A DNA stretch of 64,000 bases from Bacillus sp. 2B10. GTDB lineage: Bacteria; Pseudomonadota; Alphaproteobacteria; Sphingomonadales; Sphingomonadaceae. A program made the translations under genes and the position numbers. Positions 56,527 through 64,000 of this stretch are shown here, in pieces. The notes beneath the pieces were generated by a model. The model had not been told where the DNA came from. It searched no databases and saw only the letters and a list, made by a program, of their open reading frames with translations. Within the stretch, counting starts at the first letter, position 1; the number at the start of each line of letters is the position of its first letter. The stretch is taken from the NCBI GenBank assembly GCA_003946805.1, contig RPSH01000002.1, positions 167,150-231,149 of the forward strand. Direction: 5' to 3'.

Positions 56527-57851
56527 GGCTGTGTCTCCTTGGGGATGACTTCCAAATCTCTGGGCGGCGTAAAGCTCCGCGCGGCGCGCAATTCGGGGAA
56601 CAGGCGCGACCACAGCATGGTAACGCCGATCGCGAGGATGCCGCCGCCCGCCACCGCGACGACCGGGCCGACCAGTGCCGCGAGGAAGCCGGAGCGTGCC
56701 TCGCCCAGCTCGTTCGATCCCGACACGAACAGCGTCGACACCGCGCCCACCCGCCCGCGCATCGCATCGGGCGTGTGCAGCTGGATCAGCGACTGGCGGA
56801 CATAGACCGACACCATGTCGGTCGCGCCGACGACGAACAGCGACGCTAGCGCGAGGATCGCGGCGGGGGCGAAGTCGGCGCCGACCGCCGCCGGTCCGAA
56901 GATGGGGATCAGCAGCGGCGCGGACAGGCCGAACAGCGCGGTCGCCGCCCCAAAGCCCATGACCGACAGCAGCATCTTGGCACCGACATCCTTCGACAGC
57001 GGCTTGATCGCGAAGACGGCGGCGACGACGACCGCGCCCAGCGCGGGCGCGGCGCGCAGATGGCCGAGGCCGTCGGCCCCGATCTGCAGGATGTCGCGGG
57101 CATAGATCGGCAGCATCGCCGTCGCCCCGCCCAGCAGCACCGCGAACAGGTCGAGCGAGATCGCGCCGAATACCAGCCGGTTGCGGCGGACATAGGACAG
57201 GCCGTCGAGCATCTGTCGCCACGGATTGGTGCCGCCGGTGATCGCCGCGCGCGGGATCGGCGGGATGCGGAACAGCATGACGAAGCCGAACAGGAACAGC
57301 CCGGCCGACACCGCATAGGGCCAGAAATGACCGAAGGCGTAGAGATAGCCGCCCATCGCCGGCCCGATCACCGACCCGCCCTGCCACGCGATCGAACTCA
57401 TCGCGATCGCGGTCGGCAGTACGGCGGCGGGGACGAGGTTGGGGGCCAGCGCCTGCAACGCCGGCCCGGCAAAGGCGCGCGCGACGCCCAGCAGCGCCGC
57501 GACGAAGAACAGCCACGGCAGGGTGATCGCGCCGCTATAGGTCAGCCACGCCAGCAGCAGCGCGCAGCCGCCCTCCAGCGCGACCGAACCGCGCGCGATC
57601 CAGCGCCGGTCGACCCGGTCGGCGACCCAGCCGGCGACCAGCGAGAGGAACAGCAGCGGCAGGAACTGCGCGACGCCGATCAGCCCCAGCTGGAACGCCG
57701 ACTGCTTGATCGTCATCGTCTCGCGCGCGATGTCGTACACCTGCCACCCGATGACCACGACCATCGCGATCTGCGCCAGCGTGTTGGACAGGCGGGCAAG
57801 GAAATAGGCACGAAACGCAGGGATCGACAGCGGATGCGGGTTGGCGGACAT
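56523..57851 (-). CDS. MFS transporter (EntS/MFS_3-like)
   Basis: 442 residues with about 12 membrane segments: [20 protein letters not shown] start, [18 protein letters not shown] (loop 2-3 motif), [16 protein letters not shown] and [25 protein letters not shown]. It belongs with exporters such as EntS. It overlaps cysK (ATGA), so it might export a cysteine-pathway metabolite, but the substrate is not shown. Confidence 0.9.
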   Translation of the reverse strand: MSANPHPLSIPAFRAYFLARLSNTLAQIAMVVVIGWQVYDIARETMTIKQSAFQLGLIGVAQFLPLLFLSLVAGWVADRVDRRWIARGSVALEGGCALLLAWLTYSGAITLPWLFFVAALLGVARAFAGPALQALAPNLVPAAVLPTAIAMSSIAWQGGSVIGPAMGGYLYAFGHFWPYAVSAGLFLFGFVMLFRIPPIPRAAITGGTNPWRQMLDGLSYVRRNRLVFGAISLDLFAVLLGGATAMLPIYARDILQIGADGLGHLRAAPALGAVVVAAVFAIKPLSKDVGAKMLLSVMGFGAATALFGLSAPLLIPIFGPAAVGADFAPAAILALASLFVVGATDMVSVYVRQSLIQLHTPDAMRGRVGAVSTLFVSGSNELGEARSGFLAALVGPVVAVAGGGILAIGVTMLWSRLFPELRAARSFTPPRDLEVIPKETQP

Positions 57852-57929
57852 GGGCTGGCTTTAGGTCCGCTGGCTGGCCGGGGCAATGCAGATCGGCTTG
57901 GGGGGAATATGCGTCATGCTTCCCCTGCC

Positions 57930-57957
57930 CGTCACCCCCGCACGGGCGGGGGTGACG
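57930..57957. repeat. REP-type hairpin, perfect 12-bp stem
   Basis: CGTCACCCCCGC and its exact complement flank the loop ACGG. A single palindrome of the 'CCCCCGC' family, between the MFS gene start and the next hydrolase gene's stop. Confidence 0.8.
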
Positions 57958-57972
57958 ATGGGCGCGAGGGGC

Positions 57973-58800
57973 TTACCGCGTGCCGAGGAACGACAGCAGA
58001 TCGTCGGTCAACCGGTCGCTCTCCGTCGCGAACAGCCCGTGCGGCGCGCCGTCATATTCGATGAACGTCGCGTTCGGCAGCGCGCTGGCCAGCGCACGCC
58101 CGGTCGCGTCGATCGGCACCGTCTGGTCCGACGTGCCGTGGATGATGAGCGTCGGCACGGTGATCGAGGGCAGGTCGGGGCGGAAATCGGTCGTCCCGAA
58201 CGATTCCGCGCAGGCGAGCGTTGGCTTCAGCCCCGCCAGCATCGCCGTGTTCCACGACACGTCCAGCACCTCCTCGCTCACCGGGCTGGTGATGAAGCCG
58301 ACGCCGTAGAACTGGTCGAAGAAGGTGCGGAAGAATTTCGGGCGATCCGCCTTGATGTTGTCGGCGATCTCCTGAAGCTGGTCCTGCGGCACGCCGTCGG
58401 GATTGTCGTCGGTCTGCAGCATGTACGGCACGACCGACCCGATGAAGCCCGCGCGGGTCACGCCCTTGCCGTGATGGCGCGACATGTAGCGCGCGACCTC
58501 GCCGCCACCCATCGAAAACCCGATGATCGCCGCATCGTCGGTGACGCCGGTTTCCTTCATCACGTCGGCCAGATCGTCCGACAGCGTGTCATAGTCATAT
58601 CCCGACCACGGCTGGTCCGACCGGCCGAAGCCGCGCCGGTCATAGGCGATCACGCGATATCCGGCATCGGCCAGCGCCATTGCCTGCGGGTCCCAGCTGT
58701 CGGCCGACAGCGGCCAGCCATGGATCAGCACCACCGGGCGGCCCTGTCCCCAATCCTTTACGAACAGGCTGGTGCCGTCACGGGTCTTTACATAGGGCAT
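57973..58800 (-). CDS. alpha/beta hydrolase (non-haem chloroperoxidase/esterase type)
   Basis: 275 residues. LIHGWPLSADSWDPQ, nucleophile elbow GFSMGGGE (Ser near 98), the Asp in IHGTSDQTVPID and the catalytic His in GAPHGLF complete the triad. Closest to cofactor-free haloperoxidase-like aryl esterases. Substrate unknown. Confidence 0.92.
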   Translation of the reverse strand: MPYVKTRDGTSLFVKDWGQGRPVVLIHGWPLSADSWDPQAMALADAGYRVIAYDRRGFGRSDQPWSGYDYDTLSDDLADVMKETGVTDDAAIIGFSMGGGEVARYMSRHHGKGVTRAGFIGSVVPYMLQTDDNPDGVPQDQLQEIADNIKADRPKFFRTFFDQFYGVGFITSPVSEEVLDVSWNTAMLAGLKPTLACAESFGTTDFRPDLPSITVPTLIIHGTSDQTVPIDATGRALASALPNATFIEYDGAPHGLFATESDRLTDDLLSFLGTR

Positions 58801-58876
58801 CGCGGGATCCTCGTCTGGAAAAGCTGGTTCCCAAACGAGCGGGGCGCGGTGCGGTTGCCTGTCGCAAACCGTACCG

Positions 58877-59065
58877 TCAGTCGCGCGACACGATCCCCAG
58901 CACCGGACGGCCCGCCCCGCGTTCCGCGTCGCGCAGGATCGCGGTATAGCGGTCCGCCATCTCGCGGTGCACGCGGCGCACCTCCGGCAGTTCGGCCCGG
59001 CTCGCCCGGGCCTCCGCTTCGTTCAGGCGGCGGCGATAATATTCGATATTGTCGTTCATCGACAT
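58877..59065 (-). CDS. small conserved hypothetical protein
   Basis: 62 residues, mostly charged helix: MSMNDNIEYYRRRLNEAEAR, then HREMADRYTAILRDAE and a short tail. AAGGAGG 7 nt upstream supports translation. No family recognised. Confidence 0.7.
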   Translation of the reverse strand: MSMNDNIEYYRRRLNEAEARASRAELPEVRRVHREMADRYTAILRDAERGAGRPVLGIVSRD

Positions 59066-59169
59066 CCTCGGCCTCCTTGCAGCTGTGGACTCGAGAGCGC
59101 GAAGAATATCGTACGAAAGTATCGTCGTCGCTGATCCAGATCAATGCAGGTTCAGGTGCGATCCATCGG

Positions 59170-61458
59170 TCAGCCCAGGGTCACGAAACTGTCGAGCACA
59201 CGTTTCTGGCCGGCGGTTTCGAACGATACTTCCAGCTTGTTGCCCTCGATCGTCTCGATCGTGCCGTAACCGAATTTCTGGTGGAACACGCGCTGCCCTT
59301 TGGACAGGTCGCTGCGCCCCTTGTTGCCCAGGCTGATCGCGCTGGTCCGCGCCTCGACCACGCGGGAAGGAGCGGGGGTGAAGCCCGACCCCTGCGCCGC
59401 CGCGCGCTGCCACCCCGGACCCCGTCCGGTGCCGCGCGCGACGTCGGCGAACGGGTCGGCCCGCTCGCTCCAGTTCGCGCGCCACAGGCTCTCGCCGCCC
59501 GACATGGTCGTCTCGGTTTCGATATGCTCAGGGGGCAGTTCGCCGACGAAGCGCGACGGCAGCGACGAATTCCACTGGCCGTAGATGCGGCGGTTCGCGG
59601 CGTGGAACACCACCGCCAGCCGCCGCGCGCGGGTGATCGCGACATAGGCGAGGCGGCGCTCCTCCTCGAGGCTGGCGGTGCCGCCCTCGTCGAGCGAACG
59701 CTGCGACGGGAACAGCCCTTCTTCCCATCCGACGCAGAACACCGTGTCGAATTCCAGCCCCTTTGCGGCGTGGATCGTCATGATCGTGACCTTCGGCTCC
59801 TCGGCCGACGCCTCGTTGTCCATCACCAGCGATACGTGTTCGAGGAACGCGCCGAGCGAGTCATACTCCTCCATCGCCCGGACCAGTTCGGTCAGGTTCT
59901 CCAGCCGCCCGGCGGCCTCGGCGGTCTTTTCCGCCTGATACATCGCGGTATAGCCGCTCTCGTCCAGCAGCTGCCGCGCCAGTTCGGCGTGCGGCAGGCT
60001 CTGCGCCATGTCGCGCCACCGCGCGAAGTCGCCGACCAGCCGCCCCAGCGACTTGCGCGCCGCACCGGTCAGTTCGTCGGTGTCGAGGATGCGTGCCGCG
60101 GCGGTCATCAGCGAGCTTCCCGTCGCGCGGGCGAACCGGTGAATGGTCTGCACCGCCTTGTCGCCCAGGCCCCGCTTGGGCACGTTGACGATCCGCTCGA
60201 ACGCCAGATCGTCGGCCGGCTGGTTGACGACGCGCAGATAGGCCAGCGCATCGCGGATCTCGGCCCGTTCGTAGAAGCGGAAGCCGCCGACGATCCGGTA
60301 CGGAATGCCGATGCCGATGAAGCGTTCCTCGAACTCGCGCGTCTGGTGCTGCGCCCGCACGAGGATGGCACAGTCGTCGAGGCTCTTGCCCTCGCGTCGC
60401 ACCTGTTCGATCGTGTCGCCGACCCGGCGCGCTTCCTCCGGCCCGTCCCACACGCCGATGACGCGCACCTTCTCGCCGACATCGGTCTCGGTCCACAGCG
60501 TCTTGCCCAGCCGCCCGCCATTATGCGCGATCACGCCGCTGGCCGCGCCGAGGATGTGCGGCGTCGAGCGGTAATTCTGTTCGAGCTTGACGATCTTCGC
60601 GCCCGGAAAGTCGCGTTCGAAGCGCAGGATATTCTCCACCTGCGCGCCGCGCCACGAATAGATCGACTGGTCGTCGTCGCCGACGCAGCACAGGTTGCGC
60701 CGCTCCTGCGCCAGCAGCCGCAGCCACAGATACTGGACGCTGTTGGTGTCCTGATATTCGTCGACCATGATGTAGCGGAAGCGCTGCTGATACTGCGCCA
60801 GCACGTCGCGGTCGGTGCGCAGGATCGTCAGCACGTGCAGCAGCAGGTCGCCGAAGTCGCAGGCGTTCACCGCCTTCAACCGATCCTGATATTGCTGGTA
60901 CAACTCGCCGCCACGGCCATTGGCGAAGCGCTCGCTCTCGCCCGCATCGACATCGGCCGGAACCATGCCCTTGTTCTTCCACCCGTCGATCAGCCCCGCC
61001 AGACTGCGCGCCGGCCAGCGCTTTTCATCGAGGTCGGCGGCGACGATCAGCTGTTTCAGCAGCCGCAGCTGATCGTCGGTGTCGAGGATGGTGAAGTTCG
61101 ATTGCAGCCCGACCAGTTCGGCATGTCGCCGCAGCATCTTGGCACCGATCGCGTGGAAGGTGCCGAGCCATGGCATCCCTTCGACCAGATCGCCGACCAG
61201 CCGCCCGACGCGCTCGCGCATCTCGCGCGCCGCCTTGTTGGTGAAGGTCACCGACAGGATTTCCGACGGGTAAGCGCGGCGCGTGTAGAGGAGGTGCGCC
61301 AGCCGCGCGGTCAGCGCCGCGGTCTTGCCGGTACCCGCGCCCGCCAGCACCAGCACCGGCCCGTCGGTGGTCAGCACCGCATCGCGCTGCGGGTCGTTCA
61401 GCCCGCGCAGATAGGGGGGATCGGCAGGGGTCGGCGCGGGCGGCGTAAATACGGACAT
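59170..61458 (-). CDS. uvrD: ATP-dependent DNA helicase UvrD/PcrA
   Basis: 762 residues, superfamily 1A helicase. LNDPQRDAVLTTDGPVLVLAGAGTGKT-type start with Walker A at 40-46, TFTNKAAREMRERV, DEYQDTN (Walker B), DDDQSIYSWRGA, QNYRS, TIHAAKGLEFDTVF and VAITRA. It unwinds DNA in nucleotide-excision and mismatch repair. A C-terminal Tudor-like end (VFHQKFGYGTIETIEGNKL) is the UvrD/PcrA RNA-polymerase contact region. The ATG was preferred to a TTG 36 nt upstream. Confidence 0.96.
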   Translation of the reverse strand: MSVFTPPAPTPADPPYLRGLNDPQRDAVLTTDGPVLVLAGAGTGKTAALTARLAHLLYTRRAYPSEILSVTFTNKAAREMRERVGRLVGDLVEGMPWLGTFHAIGAKMLRRHAELVGLQSNFTILDTDDQLRLLKQLIVAADLDEKRWPARSLAGLIDGWKNKGMVPADVDAGESERFANGRGGELYQQYQDRLKAVNACDFGDLLLHVLTILRTDRDVLAQYQQRFRYIMVDEYQDTNSVQYLWLRLLAQERRNLCCVGDDDQSIYSWRGAQVENILRFERDFPGAKIVKLEQNYRSTPHILGAASGVIAHNGGRLGKTLWTETDVGEKVRVIGVWDGPEEARRVGDTIEQVRREGKSLDDCAILVRAQHQTREFEERFIGIGIPYRIVGGFRFYERAEIRDALAYLRVVNQPADDLAFERIVNVPKRGLGDKAVQTIHRFARATGSSLMTAAARILDTDELTGAARKSLGRLVGDFARWRDMAQSLPHAELARQLLDESGYTAMYQAEKTAEAAGRLENLTELVRAMEEYDSLGAFLEHVSLVMDNEASAEEPKVTIMTIHAAKGLEFDTVFCVGWEEGLFPSQRSLDEGGTASLEEERRLAYVAITRARRLAVVFHAANRRIYGQWNSSLPSRFVGELPPEHIETETTMSGGESLWRANWSERADPFADVARGTGRGPGWQRAAAQGSGFTPAPSRVVEARTSAISLGNKGRSDLSKGQRVFHQKFGYGTIETIEGNKLEVSFETAGQKRVLDSFVTLG

Positions 61459-61644
61459 CGTCGAACAGGTAGGGAACGAACCGTAAAGCGACAAGCGAGG
61501 ATTTCGTTACCCAACCGTCATCAATCTGCCACCGTTGCTTCGTTGCACCGCAACAAACGGACGGTATCGCGCAGGCGCCGGCGGACGGCGGCGTCAGGCC
61601 TGACGACCGCTGCCGCGACGGGCACCCTATCCGCAGGAGCTACC

Positions 61645-61947
61645 ATGACCATCCGTCTCATCGCCCTCGCGGCGACCGTCGCCGCTTGCCTGTCGCCCGT
61701 CGCCCATGCCGAGGAGCGCGAGCCCGTGACCGTGCGCGTGTCCTATGCCGGGCTGGACCTCGCCACCGTCGAGGGCCGCCGCACCCTCGATTCGCGCATC
61801 GACCGCGCCGCCCGCGGCGCCTGCCGCTCGCGCGTCCCCGGCTTCCGCGGCCAGAGCGACGAACGCCGCTGCCGCACTGAAATGGCCAGCGACGCGCAGG
61901 TTCGCGTCGCGCAGCTGAAGCCGGTGGCGGTCGCCAGCGCGCGGTGA
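61645..61947 (+). CDS. UrcA-family secreted protein
   Basis: 100 residues with a signal peptide (LIALAATVAACLSPVAHA). Mature part: VRVSYAGLDLATVEGRRTLD, IDRAARGACRS, and a second Cys later, the UrcA pattern (Y-x-x-L-D-L-x-T and paired Cys). Periplasmic; function unknown. CAGGAG precedes the ATG. Confidence 0.88.
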   Translation: MTIRLIALAATVAACLSPVAHAEEREPVTVRVSYAGLDLATVEGRRTLDSRIDRAARGACRSRVPGFRGQSDERRCRTEMASDAQVRVAQLKPVAVASAR

Positions 61948-61978
61948 TCCCGAGCCGCGCCTTGCCGGCCGCGACCTT

Positions 61979-62014
61979 TCGTCGTCATTCCCGCCTGCGC
62001 GGGAGTGACGACGA
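61979..62014. repeat. REP-type hairpin
   Basis: A 16-bp stem (61979-61994 with 61999-62014) with one mismatch and a CTGC loop; core ATTCCCGC...GCGGGAGT. Same broad family as the hairpins at 32060 and 57930. It lies between the UrcA and symporter genes. Confidence 0.8.
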
Positions 62015-62112
62015 AGGCGATCGGCCGAGCAGGCGCGCAGCGATAGTTGCGCCACGCCGGCCCAAGGCGAAAGCTTCTTGCCCCCCGCGGTCACCTCGCT
62101 AGGCGGGGCACC

Positions 62113-63378
62113 ATGTCCGCCCCCCATCCCATGCGCGCCCATCGCCGCATCCTGATCGCCAGCCTGATCGGCACCTCGGTCGAATTCTACGACTTCTATA
62201 TCTACGCCACCGCCGCGACCCTGGTGTTCGGGCCGCTGTTCTTTCCCTCGGGCAGCGCATCGGCGCAACTGATGGCGAGCTATCTGTCGATCGGCCTTGC
62301 CTTCGTCGCCCGCCCGCTCGGTGCGGCGGTGTTCGGGCATTTCGGCGACCGGCTGGGGCGCAAGTCGACGCTGGTCGCCTCGCTGATGCTGATGGGCGGG
62401 TCGACGCTGCTGATCGCATTCCTGCCAACCTATGCGCAGATCGGCTGGGTCGCGCCGCTGCTGCTGTGCGTGCTGCGGTTCGCGCAGGGGCTGGGGCTGG
62501 GCGGCGAATGGGGCGGGGCGGCGCTGCTCGCGGTGGAGAATGCCCCGCCGGGCTGGCGGGGCCGGTTCGGCATGGTGCCGCAGTTCGGCGCCCCGGTCGG
62601 CTTCATCGCCGCCAACGGGCTGTTCCTGCTGCTGGGGCTGACACTGTCGGAGGCGGATTTCGTCCGCTGGGGCTGGCGCCTGCCGTTCCTGTTCAGCGTG
62701 GTGCTGGTCGGGCTGGGCCTGTGGGTGCGGGTCAAGCTGCACGAGACGCCGGCCTTCGCACAGGCGCTGGAGCGTGAAGCGCCGGCAGCGGTGCCGCTCG
62801 CCGAACTGGCCGGCGGGCACCTGCGTGCGACGCTGGCGGGGACGTTCGGCGTCGTCGCCTGCTTCGCGCTCTACTACATCGCGACGACCTTCGTGCTCGG
62901 CTACGGCACCACGACCCTTGGCTATGGCCGCAGCGCGTTCCTCCAGACGCAGCTGGTGGCGATCCTCTTCATGGCCGCCGGCATCGCGCTCGCCGGCTGG
63001 CTGTCCGACCGCGCGACCCCCGCGCGGGTGCTGGCCGGCGGGTGCGTCGGCGTGGTGATCGCGGGCGCGCTGCTCGGGCCGATGGTCGGCGCGGGCAGCC
63101 TGTTCGTGATCGGCGCATGGCTGTCGTTCGCGCTGCTGATGATGGGGTTTGTCTATGGACCGCTCGGCGCGTGGCTGCCCACGCTGTTCCCGGCAAGGGT
63201 GCGCTATACCGGCGCGTCGATGGGGTTCAACATCGGCGGGGTGATCGGCGGCGGGCTGACCCCCAGCATCGCGCAGGCGCTGTCGGTGTCGCACGGGCTG
63301 GGCGCGGTCGGCGGCGTGCTGGGCGCGGCGGGTGTCGCCAGCATCCTCGGCCTGCTGCTGGTGCCGCGCCGGGCGTGA
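62113..63378 (+). CDS. MFS symporter of the metabolite:proton (MHS) family
   Basis: 421 residues, 12 membrane segments. IGTSVEFYDFYIYATAATLV at the start, GHFGDRLGRKSTL (motif A), LRFAQGLGLGGEWGGAALL and MGFNIGGVIGGGLTPSIA match the KgtP/ShiA/ProP group. It imports an organic acid or osmolyte with protons. The exact substrate cannot be told. Confidence 0.92.
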   Translation: MSAPHPMRAHRRILIASLIGTSVEFYDFYIYATAATLVFGPLFFPSGSASAQLMASYLSIGLAFVARPLGAAVFGHFGDRLGRKSTLVASLMLMGGSTLLIAFLPTYAQIGWVAPLLLCVLRFAQGLGLGGEWGGAALLAVENAPPGWRGRFGMVPQFGAPVGFIAANGLFLLLGLTLSEADFVRWGWRLPFLFSVVLVGLGLWVRVKLHETPAFAQALEREAPAAVPLAELAGGHLRATLAGTFGVVACFALYYIATTFVLGYGTTTLGYGRSAFLQTQLVAILFMAAGIALAGWLSDRATPARVLAGGCVGVVIAGALLGPMVGAGSLFVIGAWLSFALLMMGFVYGPLGAWLPTLFPARVRYTGASMGFNIGGVIGGGLTPSIAQALSVSHGLGAVGGVLGAAGVASILGLLLVPRRA

Positions 63379-63391
63379 CCGCCCGCGCGCG

Positions 63392-63931
63392 TCACGCCAG
63401 CCGCAGCAGCGTCACCCGCGCCTTGCCATAGACCCGCTCGGCATCGAGCGTGAACTGCGGAAGGTCGATCGTTTCGGCCTTCGCCGTCTCGACGCTGACC
63501 CACGTCGCCGGGCCGATCCAGCCCAGCCGCGCCAGCTTGTCCGCCGCCACCGCACCCGCACCGCTGCCATAGGGCGGGTCCATCATCACCAGGTCGAGCG
63601 GCCGGGGCGCCGGGCCCAGCGCCAGCACCGACGTCGCGCGCACGTCGCCGCCGGTCGCTTCCAGCTTCGTCAGGTTCGCGCGCAGCGCATCCAGCGCGGC
63701 GCGATCCTGTTCGACGAACAGGCACGTCGCGGCGCCGCGCGACAGCGCCTCGATCCCCAGCGCGCCCGACCCGGCGAACAGGTCGGCGACCGCCAGTCCG
63801 TCGAAGCTGCCGACCCGGCTGGCCAGCATCGAGAACAGCGCCTCGCGCGTGCGGTCGGCGGTGGGGCGAGTCGCATCCCCCCTGGGCGCGACGATCGGCC
63901 GTCCGCGCCAATGGCCCGAGATGACGCGCAT
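63392..63931 (-). CDS. rsmD: 16S rRNA (guanine-966-N2)-methyltransferase RsmD
   Basis: 179 residues. MRVISGHWRGRPIVAP start, TRPTADRTREALFSML, DLFAGSGALGIEALSRGA (SAM binding) and the catalytic MDPPYG. It methylates G966 in 30S assembly. Its start shares an A with the stop of the upstream gene (TGATG). Confidence 0.96.
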   Translation of the reverse strand: MRVISGHWRGRPIVAPRGDATRPTADRTREALFSMLASRVGSFDGLAVADLFAGSGALGIEALSRGAATCLFVEQDRAALDALRANLTKLEATGGDVRATSVLALGPAPRPLDLVMMDPPYGSGAGAVAADKLARLGWIGPATWVSVETAKAETIDLPQFTLDAERVYGKARVTLLRLA

Positions 63932-64000
63932 CAGCGCTTGCCCCCGCCGGGGCGACCGCCCTTGGGCTTGCCCCTGGTCGGGCGGGGGGAGGGGGCGGCC
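63931..64000 (-). CDS. C-terminal tail of a gene, probably a pseudouridine synthase (RsuA/RluB type)
   Basis: Only the last 22 codons are visible: a basic Gly/Pro/Arg/Lys tail (TRGKPKGGRPGGGKR) ending in TGA that overlaps the rsmD start. This kind of tail and this position before rsmD are typical of RsuA/RluB pseudouridine synthases in sphingomonads. The domain itself is outside the window. Confidence 0.5.
   Translation of the reverse strand, partial: AAPSPRPTRGKPKGGRPGGGKR

Noticed and set aside
57886..61947. Plus-strand open frame of 1,353 codons ending with the UrcA gene
   Set aside because: Only the last 101 codons are a real gene with signal peptide and ribosome site; the rest is antisense to the hydrolase and helicase.

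Overview
The window is a 64 kb piece of a high-GC (about 67%) alphaproteobacterial chromosome, most likely from a Sphingomonas-like member of the Sphingomonadales. The evidence is the CckA-type hybrid kinase, an UrcA-family protein, Oar-like TonB-dependent receptors, sphingomonad-style extragenic palindromes, and dense genes with many 4-bp ATGA overlaps. No prophage, insertion sequence, CRISPR array or rRNA operon was seen.

Layout. 1-4.3 kb (minus strand): a terminal-oxidase operon, subunit II with a fused cytochrome c, then a subunit I-III fusion, a small membrane protein and a CtaG-type assembly factor cut by the window edge. 4.4-12.3 kb: a carbohydrate-utilisation locus with a GH144-type glucanase, a TonB-dependent receptor and a LacI regulator on the minus strand, facing a GH3 beta-glucosidase across a perfect LacI-type operator. 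12.4-15.5 kb: a small glycine-rich protein, an IclR regulator, and a ROK sugar kinase divergent from a second LacI regulator with its own palindrome. 15.5-16.4 kb: two tRNA genes flanking a decayed stretch. 16.4-25.4 kb: small accessory modules (MocR/PhzF/DJ-1, a frameshifted YcaQ-like gene, a metallophosphoesterase, SDR plus interrupted DUF3253, WYL regulator/GST, a small lipoprotein).

25.8-45 kb is mostly housekeeping and signalling: ettA with a GAF-HWE kinase, a NYN/LOTUS protein, DoxX, a CPA2 antiporter, greB, a lytic transglycosylase, dapA, a large hybrid kinase, smpB, an M13 peptidase, cckA and a stand-alone receiver. 45-64 kb holds recA, a second GST, tRNA-Arg, a YhhQ-type transporter, a NucS-like nuclease, purSQ, two PH-domain membrane proteins, SleB, cysK with an MFS exporter, hydrolases, a UvrD/PcrA helicase, an MHS-family symporter, rsmD and the tail of what looks like a pseudouridine synthase gene.

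The most coherent functional unit is the glucan locus: receptor imports, glucanase depolymerises, beta-glucosidase finishes, and LacI probably controls both directions from one operator. The most unusual molecular features are a Gln at the K-channel lysine position of the oxidase, a LacI regulator translationally coupled to its receptor followed by a strong terminator before the glucanase gene, two genes broken by single-base changes, and several families of nested extragenic palindromes.
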